The notes under the pieces were generated by a model. It had not been told where the DNA came from. It saw nothing but the letters and a program-made list of their open reading frames with translations, and searched no databases. From NCBI GenBank assembly GCA_003988855.1, contig QYAI01000126.1:1-64000 (forward strand): 64,000 nt of DNA. Direction: 5' to 3'. The stretch comes from Arachnopeziza araneosa. Taxonomy: Eukaryota; Ascomycota; Leotiomycetes; Helotiales; Arachnopezizaceae. Position 1 is the first letter of the stretch; the number at the start of each line of letters is the position of its first letter. This document shows positions 58,371-64,000 of this stretch, one piece after another. The position numbers were made by a program, and so were the translations under genes.

Positions 58371-58936
58371 TTAAGCCTGAGTAGGAGTTTGGTGGCAGTA
58401 GAGAGCCAAAGAGATGATTGGTTGAAGAGGCTGGACGAATTAGCGGGGGAACCTGAGAAGCTTTGAGAAGCTTACATTAACCAGGTCATCAATCTGACAG
58501 CACAACTTCGTTCCTGGGTTACAAGTCGAAGTATCGCGGCTGCCTGCTCACGTGTCAGCAGTAGTATCAAAATGGAGATGGGAGACGTACAATAAATACC
58601 ATTGATACTATTGGGATCAAGCTTGTAGGCGAAGATGTCGGCAACAGTAACAATTAAAGGGACGTCTCCGTTCAAGGTCGACTGACAGCACAATAAAGTG
58701 CCACCGTTGACGTTGGCACATTGAGGAGAGGGGTATTTGGTAAAGAGAATTGCTGGTGGTGGATCATCGAGAAATGGGATGGCTTGAAGGACAGGACCGA
58801 GATTCTTGAAACCGAGGAACTCGAGTATGGCAACCACGGCACCGGTGAGGCCATTGAGTTGCGGCGTGGGAGTGGCCGTGGTATGCATGGTCACGGCACC
58901 CAGGACCACCAGCGCGAGTGTGATGATGGACGCCAT
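58371..58936 (-). CDS. Hydrophobin-like secreted protein, atypical cysteine spacing
   Basis: I predict 157 residues in three exons (58936-58591, 58543-58476, 58430-58371; in phase). Hydrophobins coat aerial hyphae and spores. A signal peptide (MASIITLALVVLGAVTMHTTA) is followed by a hydrophobic region. The Cys pattern is C-x9-CC-x31-C-x6-C-x6-CC-x18-C. Visible motifs are QCANVNGGTLLCCQ, NGIYCSRDTSTCNPGTKLCCQIDDLVN. C3-C4 and C5-C6 spacing fits class I, while the C4-C5 gap of 6 is unusually short. The eighth Cys (ALYC) is supplied only if the 45-nt last intron (58475-58431) is spliced. Without splicing the protein stops at about 58440 with seven Cys. A hydrophobin relative rather than a textbook member. 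Confidence 0.72.
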
Positions 58937-59058
58937 GATAAGCGATAAGAGGCGGGGCCTGACGTGAGAGTTGGACGTGTTGATACAGGTACAGCTACCG
59001 ATTTGGGCTGTGGCCGAGAGGGAGGATTGAAGGAATGGAGTGCAGATTGATGGCTGCT

Positions 59059-59136
59059 GAGAGGGAAGAGAGGGATGAGAGGGAAGAGAGGGATGAGAGG
59101 GATGAGAGGGATGAGAGAGATGAGAGGGATGAGAAG
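59059..59136. repeat. (GGGATGAGA)n minisatellite, period 9
   Basis: Eight or nine copies of a purine-only (plus T) 9-bp unit with GGGAAGAGA variants, about 120 bp upstream of the hydrophobin-like start. Confidence 0.95.
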
Positions 59137-59175
59137 GACGGAAGATGGTGATTGTTGGTGGAGGAGAGAGTGGAT

Positions 59176-59220
59176 GGAAGAAGAAGAAGAAGAAGAGGAG
59201 GAGGAGGAGGAGGAAGAAAG
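59176..59220. repeat. (GAA)n/(GAG)n trinucleotide tract
   Basis: An uninterrupted purine run of AAG and GAG triplets. Confidence 0.95.
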
Positions 59221-59332
59221 AAAAGGAGGAAAGGAAGAAATTGAAAGGTCAACTCGCCAAGTCATATGATTTTGTGGTGTTGATTTCGATGGGGAAGGAA
59301 GGGACCAAAAGTGGCCGAACATGGACTGCGGT

Positions 59333-59364
<32 letters not shown>
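59333..59364. repeat. (TGTGCC)n hexanucleotide repeat
   Basis: About five copies of TGTGCC. Confidence 0.95.
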
Positions 59365-60705
59365 TATGAATGGAGCCGAGGTGTATAGGATAAGGATAAG
59401 CCAGAGCAGCTCATGCAAGTCAGATCCTTCTTTTGATACCTAACCACCTCAGCATCTTATAACCACCGTCTTGGGATTCGGTTCCTGCAAACCGGCGCCA
59501 CATCACCGAGTCCAAAGCCATGATGGATTCCATCTTGGCTGCTATTCTTTCTCTCTCTCCCTCTCCCTCTCTCTCCCTTTTCTCTCCTTTTTCTCTCCTT
59601 CTCTCTCTCGGAAAGAATAGTCGATGGATTCTGAACCCTTGCTCCCCATCCGCGAAATGAGGTCGATTTAAGGTCAAGATCGACCTGGGACGGGCGGGTT
59701 TGACAGGCTCTCAGCCTCTGCCCACGAGCTGCTGCCCGCTTATGCAAGCCACACCCCCCCCGACCTGTCAGGGCCTCCCGCACTCTGGTTTGCCAGGTTT
59801 ACAATGCCACTCCATCCGTCTTCCTCGTTCATCTCCAACAACTGCTTTTTTTGCTCCAAGGTTCCTATTGATCTCTGTCTCCTTTTGGTCCTGATGCTCC
59901 GGTCACATAGATTCCCTCCAATGAGCAAAAGAATGAATCCGAGCAGCACACGCTTCGTGAGCCATTCTCCTATCTTCATCCTTGTACAAAAGTACGAATC
60001 AGACTTCCTTCCCCGAGCACTCGGCCTAATTCAGAGTGGGCATCTCCGATCTGGTCATGAGGGATGGGGAGCACGTTCAGGAGGATGGCCAGTCCCTACC
60101 CCACCAGATGGATGGCACCGAGAACTGTGCCGCCGCTGATGGAATATGTCAAATACTGAATCCTTTCCCGTCTTCTTCGAGGACGATCAAGACATGTTTT
60201 GATGTTAGAGGCAGATCAAGGAGTCTGGAGAATACAGCTCAGATCGAGACGTGGTATGTTGTTTTCCCATGGTTGACCTTCCCCATTCTTCCCGACCCGA
60301 GTCTCCTGGACCCTTGATGCATAACATACTACACCAAGATCTAAATATTTCCTTTTTTGCCAGCAGTTACTGGCGCAGACGATATTTCCCACTTGATTCA
60401 TTTGGCCATTCTTTTACTTGAAGTGATTTGGATTCTTGGAGAGAAGTTTTGCTGCTCAAGAAGTGACATTAGGTGGTGGATGTCCTGCTCATCCTCTCCA
60501 GCATATCTTGAAGCTTAAGGATCTGCAAACTCTAAGGCTTATTAGATATGGCGTTAGATCTTTCAGTATTATGTTGGCGATTCGGTCCAGGACCGATGGC
60601 GATATTTTCTTGCCCTCACTAACATCATCCAAGTTTAATCTCTAGATCTTGCAGAACCTTTTCAACTGACCACAAATAATACACTAATCCCAATATCGGT
60701 GCAAG

Positions 60706-62436
60706 ATGGGTCTCTCCATATTGACTCTTTTCATTCTCGCGAATATTGTTCTTTTAGTTATTCTTGTTGAGCATTTGTATAATAAATTTTTCTCAACCCA
60801 TGGCATTTCCTCAAAAATCTCTTGGATCGACGTCGAAAATGAAGGCTTTTTTTCCCGAGCTCGTGCAACCATGCGAAGCTTCTTGGATACCAAGTCTCTG
60901 GTTCTAGAAGGCTATCATAAGGTTATAACTGCCCTACCCATCACGTGAACGAGTTTAACATTTTGTAGTACTCCAAACAAAACCTTCCCTTCGTCTTGCC
61001 AAATATTGCTACTGGACCGGAAGTTATTCTTCCTCTCTCAAACATGGAATGGCTCCTTCAACAGCCTGACAATGTCCTCTCGCAGAACGAAGTCAATCGA
61101 CACTTCCTTCAAGCTGACTACACGATGCTCCACCCCAAAGTCATCACTGATGGTGTTCACCACGATGTCATCCGGAGAGAGCTGACCAAAGGGTTGGGAG
61201 AGTTTACTTCTGATGTTCAAGATGAGATTGATTTTGCCTTTCGGAAGAATTGGGGCGTAAATTCAAAAGAATGGACGGAAGTAATAGCGTACGATACCAT
61301 GTCAGATATTATTGGTCGGGTTTCTAATCGAGTATTTGTTGGGTTCCCACTATGTAAGTTCCTAAGAGTATTCTTTCCAATTCATAGAAGTTGCTGATCT
61401 CATGCCATCACAGGCCGCGACGAAGATTATCTTCTGAATTCACGGAACTTTGCTCGTCTAGTCATCCTTCAGTCTGTCACCATCTCGATGCTTCCTAAAA
61501 TTTTCCAACCGTAAGTTGCCGATCTTTCAAGCAACATTATCAATTAACCCAAGTAGGATTTTCGCTCCTCTCATCAACATTTTCGATTACTGTCGGTATT
61601 TGAATTGCTCAAACAAGATCGTGCCTATTATCAGAAAACGACTTGCAACTATCGTGCCTGATGAAAAGAAAAAAGTTTCCATCCCTTGCTTTTTAACTAC
61701 GGATTTCAAAGTTAACTTTCCTTAGAGCGATTACATCCAATGGAGCATCAACCACTCTTACTCCAATTCCAACCCATCCGAACGAAGCGTCGACTTAATA
61801 GCAAAACGTCTCTGCGCACTCTCATTCGCCGCCGTTCAATCTTCCACCATCACTCTCTGCAATCTCGCTCTTGATCTTGCTTCCTCTCCTCACATTGACT
61901 CATATCTCCAACTCATCCGCGAAGAAGTCCAGCTCGAACTTGCTGTTGAGAAAGGTATCTGGACCAAATCTGCCCTTGCCCGCATGACTACACTAGACGC
62001 TTTCCTGAGAGAAAGCATGCGAATGTGGGGGTTTGTTTCTCGTGGAGTCCTGAAAGAAGTCGTCGCCCCTGCCGGTGCCACACTTCCAAATGGAATTCAT
62101 CTCCCACAAGGCACTACAGTCGGCATTCATGCATATCCCATCCATCGGGACTCTGCCGTCTATTCTGATGCTGATACGTTCAATCCCCTGCGCGATAGTA
62201 AAGCTACCCCGCTCGTGAACTCATCTCCAACGTTCCTCGCCTTCTCAACGGGCCGTCATGGTTGTCCTGGTCGTTTCTTCGCTTCTCAACAGTTGAAACT
62301 GGTCTTGGCATATATTGCAATGAATTATGAGATTGAGCCTATGAAGGAGAGGCCAGCCAATGACTGGTTTGTGGGTAGTCAGGCACCACCATTAAAGACG
62401 GCGATTAGGATTCGAAGGAGGGAGGGAACTGCTTGA
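60706..62436 (+). CDS. Cytochrome P450 monooxygenase
   Basis: A 508-residue P450 in five exons (60706-60921, 60969-61353, 61414-61510, 61557-61674, 61726-62436; in phase). An N-terminal anchor helix (LSILTLFILANIVLLVILV) places it in the ER membrane. The ExxR motif is ESMR at about 368-371 in LRESMRMWG. The heme loop is FSTGRHGCPGRFFA, with the ligand Cys at about 452. The GRHxCPGRFFA variant is typical of fungal P450s of secondary metabolism, including ent-kaurene-oxidase-like groups. The usual I-helix AGxxT motif is not evident; FAAVQSSTITLCN occupies its place. The substrate is unknown. No backbone synthase is in view; one could lie to the right of the window. Confidence 0.9.
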
Positions 62437-64000
62437 TTACACTGGCACAATCTGTATCTGCAAATTTGTTCCATTTTTCTGCTTGGGGGGCTGGTGATTT
62501 GATGGAGTTTGGAAGATGCGTGATTTAGAACTTTGTTATATTTGGTTGAGTTTGGGTGGCGTGTACGCAACTCGAATCTTTATAGACACAAAGAAGATGC
62601 TTTCAAACTGAAAAGTAGCAAGCAAGTGATTGGTGATTGCCAAAGTGTACATGTACCTTCTGCCTCCTCATTCTTCGTAATCTGAGTCCTCCTTTTACAA
62701 CGCTCTGCAAAATTGCCAAAGTACATAAACATCAAAAGGAAATGGCTGTTCATAATTGCACGCCAATTATCTGTCTAGAAGAAAGATCCATAAAAACCCT
62801 TGCATGTATCTTCGAACTATAATCAGTAACCATGCTTCGATTATCGCCGCAAGAGTATGGTTGGATTCAGAGAGTTGTGCCGATCTACTACGTTTTCCTT
62901 CTCCTCAAACAATCACGGGTCATCACTTCCTTACCTCTCAAGCTCCTTCAGGAAAGAAGCTCGCTCTCAGTTCATGGCTGATGCCATAGCGCCGATAGTT
63001 CAACATTTTGAGAGTGTCAGTCGTGTATCGAAACAAAATCTGGCGCCGTGACAACCAAAACCCTCTCTCGACAGCAGTTCTCCCGCCGTGTTGTCTCATC
63101 GTGCCTCCTCGACTTCCAACCGCTGGATCGGATGAAGCTTTCGGCGAGTAGATCTGTCTGACAGAGGTTTATGTAGGTATATATCTATACATAGCCACTT
63201 TTTTGTGATGGCTCATGTCTTGCCTTGCTCATGACCGTGGAATATAAGAACCCGTCCTCCACCCTGGATCTGGCGATTCGGGACAGGCTTTTATAGAAGT
63301 TTCAGCTGCACGCATCACGCTCTCCAGGGCCTGCCAAACCATACGACCGGCGCGTGCGAGATTCACTAGATCTCCTGTGACTCGGCGAGTCCGTGTGGAG
63401 CTTAAAAAACTCACGCAGTCGCGTTCGTTCGCATGCACACGCTCAGATGTTGAAAGTGCAGCTGGCTGTAGATGGGACGGATCGCGGTACCGCACAAGTG
63501 GGTCGACTACTGGCGGCTTGTGGTTCCTAGTTGACTGCCGTGTGTGATCATGAGCACGCTGTTCGGTCGACTTTGATGGCTGAGATCGACACTCATCCGT
63601 GACCGCTGTCGGTTCCGTGCGGCTGTTGTCAATCGCCATAGGTCCAGCTCACTGTTGAGTGACGCAGAATCAGACGAATGTATTTTGATGGGGAGCATTG
63701 GTGGCTGTTGACAGCGATATCTCCGTGAGTAAACACAGAACGGCATAAAGCTGAGAGCACACAACTCAGGATGGATGCATTGGGGTTTTCTTGGAATATC
63801 AGGAGAAGTTTGATAAGAATCTGGGAATAGACAGGTGGATAATATGTGTAAATAATGTGCTGATAGTACTAATCAGGCGTTGGATTGGTAAATATCAGTC
63901 TTCTGGAATTAGATTTCATGGAGGGATGGGATTCCTAGCCTTATGTAGGTTAAATCCTCTCCGCGCTAAATGTAAGCCAACCAACTCCCTCACTAGTAAA
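62437..64000. other. Right-edge intergenic, no convincing gene
   Basis: The 3' flank of the P450 and the window edge. A 136-codon minus frame at 63229-63639 starts with ATG but shows no family resemblance, signal peptide or membrane segment. No repeat or RNA gene seen. Confidence 0.4.

Larger units (their letters stand above)
58937..60705. other. Intergenic with dense simple repeats, no gene seen
   Basis: A 1.8-kb divergent region between the hydrophobin-like gene and the P450. The first 700 bp carry several simple repeats (listed separately) and a CT-rich run at about 59544-59608. Frames at 58891-59418 and 59457-59783 are translations of these repeats. 59.7-60.7 kb has nothing recognisable. 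Confidence 0.5.

Noticed and set aside
58891..59783. Frames of Ser-rich or Glu-rich low complexity upstream of the hydrophobin
   Set aside because: They translate the GGGATGAGA, GAA/GAG, TGTGCC and CT-rich tracts.
18410..62436. The ADH, NmrA, VOC, ABC and P450 genes as one biosynthetic cluster
   Set aside because: No polyketide synthase, NRPS, terpene synthase or cluster regulator is present. Housekeeping genes (CAF-1 subunit, SSADH) lie between them, and the P450 is 30 kb away.
63229..63639. 136-codon minus frame near the right edge
   Set aside because: ATG-started, but no recognisable family, no splice partners and no supporting context.

Overview
The window reads as nuclear DNA of a filamentous ascomycete (Pezizomycotina). 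The evidence is short introns of about 45-60 nt with GT...(C)TAAC/CTAAT...AG signals, and gene families typical of that group: a HET-domain protein, Pth11-like rhodopsin-domain membrane proteins, NmrA-like proteins, an AA9 monooxygenase with a CBM1, a hydrophobin, and secreted glycoside hydrolases. A plant-associated or saprotrophic leotiomycete or relative is my inference; no marker gene settles it. For most multi-exon genes I joined exons by hand and checked that the summed length is a multiple of three.

Left part (1-11.5 kb): an AT-rich, repeat-like block (1-840), a seven-exon rhodopsin-domain membrane protein (1452-2915, minus), a gene-poor stretch with an orphan ORF and an NmrA-like remnant, a HET-domain gene broken by one in-frame TAG (7013-8941, minus), and an intronless CMP/dCMP-type deaminase (9570-10214).

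Middle part (11.5-30.5 kb): AA9 LPMO-CBM1 (ten exons), thaumatin-like protein, second rhodopsin-domain protein, zinc alcohol dehydrogenase, a Ser/Thr-rich single-pass surface protein with a cryptic last exon, an NmrA-like protein, a small glyoxalase/VOC protein, and a full-length ABCC transporter with a probable GC-AG intron.

Core-like block (32-39.7 kb): CAF-1 p60/Cac2 WD40 histone chaperone, mitochondrial-type succinate-semialdehyde dehydrogenase, and a GH79 glycosidase.

Right part (39.7-64 kb): a small secreted 'DNase1-like' protein, a lactose-permease-type MFS sugar transporter, a histidine-phosphatase protein, a GH92 alpha-mannosidase, a class III CoA-transferase, an atypical hydrophobin and a cytochrome P450. 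They are separated by long intergenic stretches unusually rich in micro- and minisatellites (48.7-51.5 kb and 59.0-59.6 kb).

Functionally the window is rich in secreted or surface proteins acting on polysaccharides and glycans (AA9, GH79, GH92, thaumatin-like, hydrophobin, small secreted protein), with sugar uptake, and in redox/detoxification genes (ADH, NmrA, VOC, ABCC, P450). No polyketide synthase, NRPS or terpene synthase is visible, so I do not call a biosynthetic cluster. I found no convincing novel multi-gene system. The observations most worth checking are the nonsense codon in the HET motif, several easily mis-annotated gene structures, and the period-9 minisatellites.
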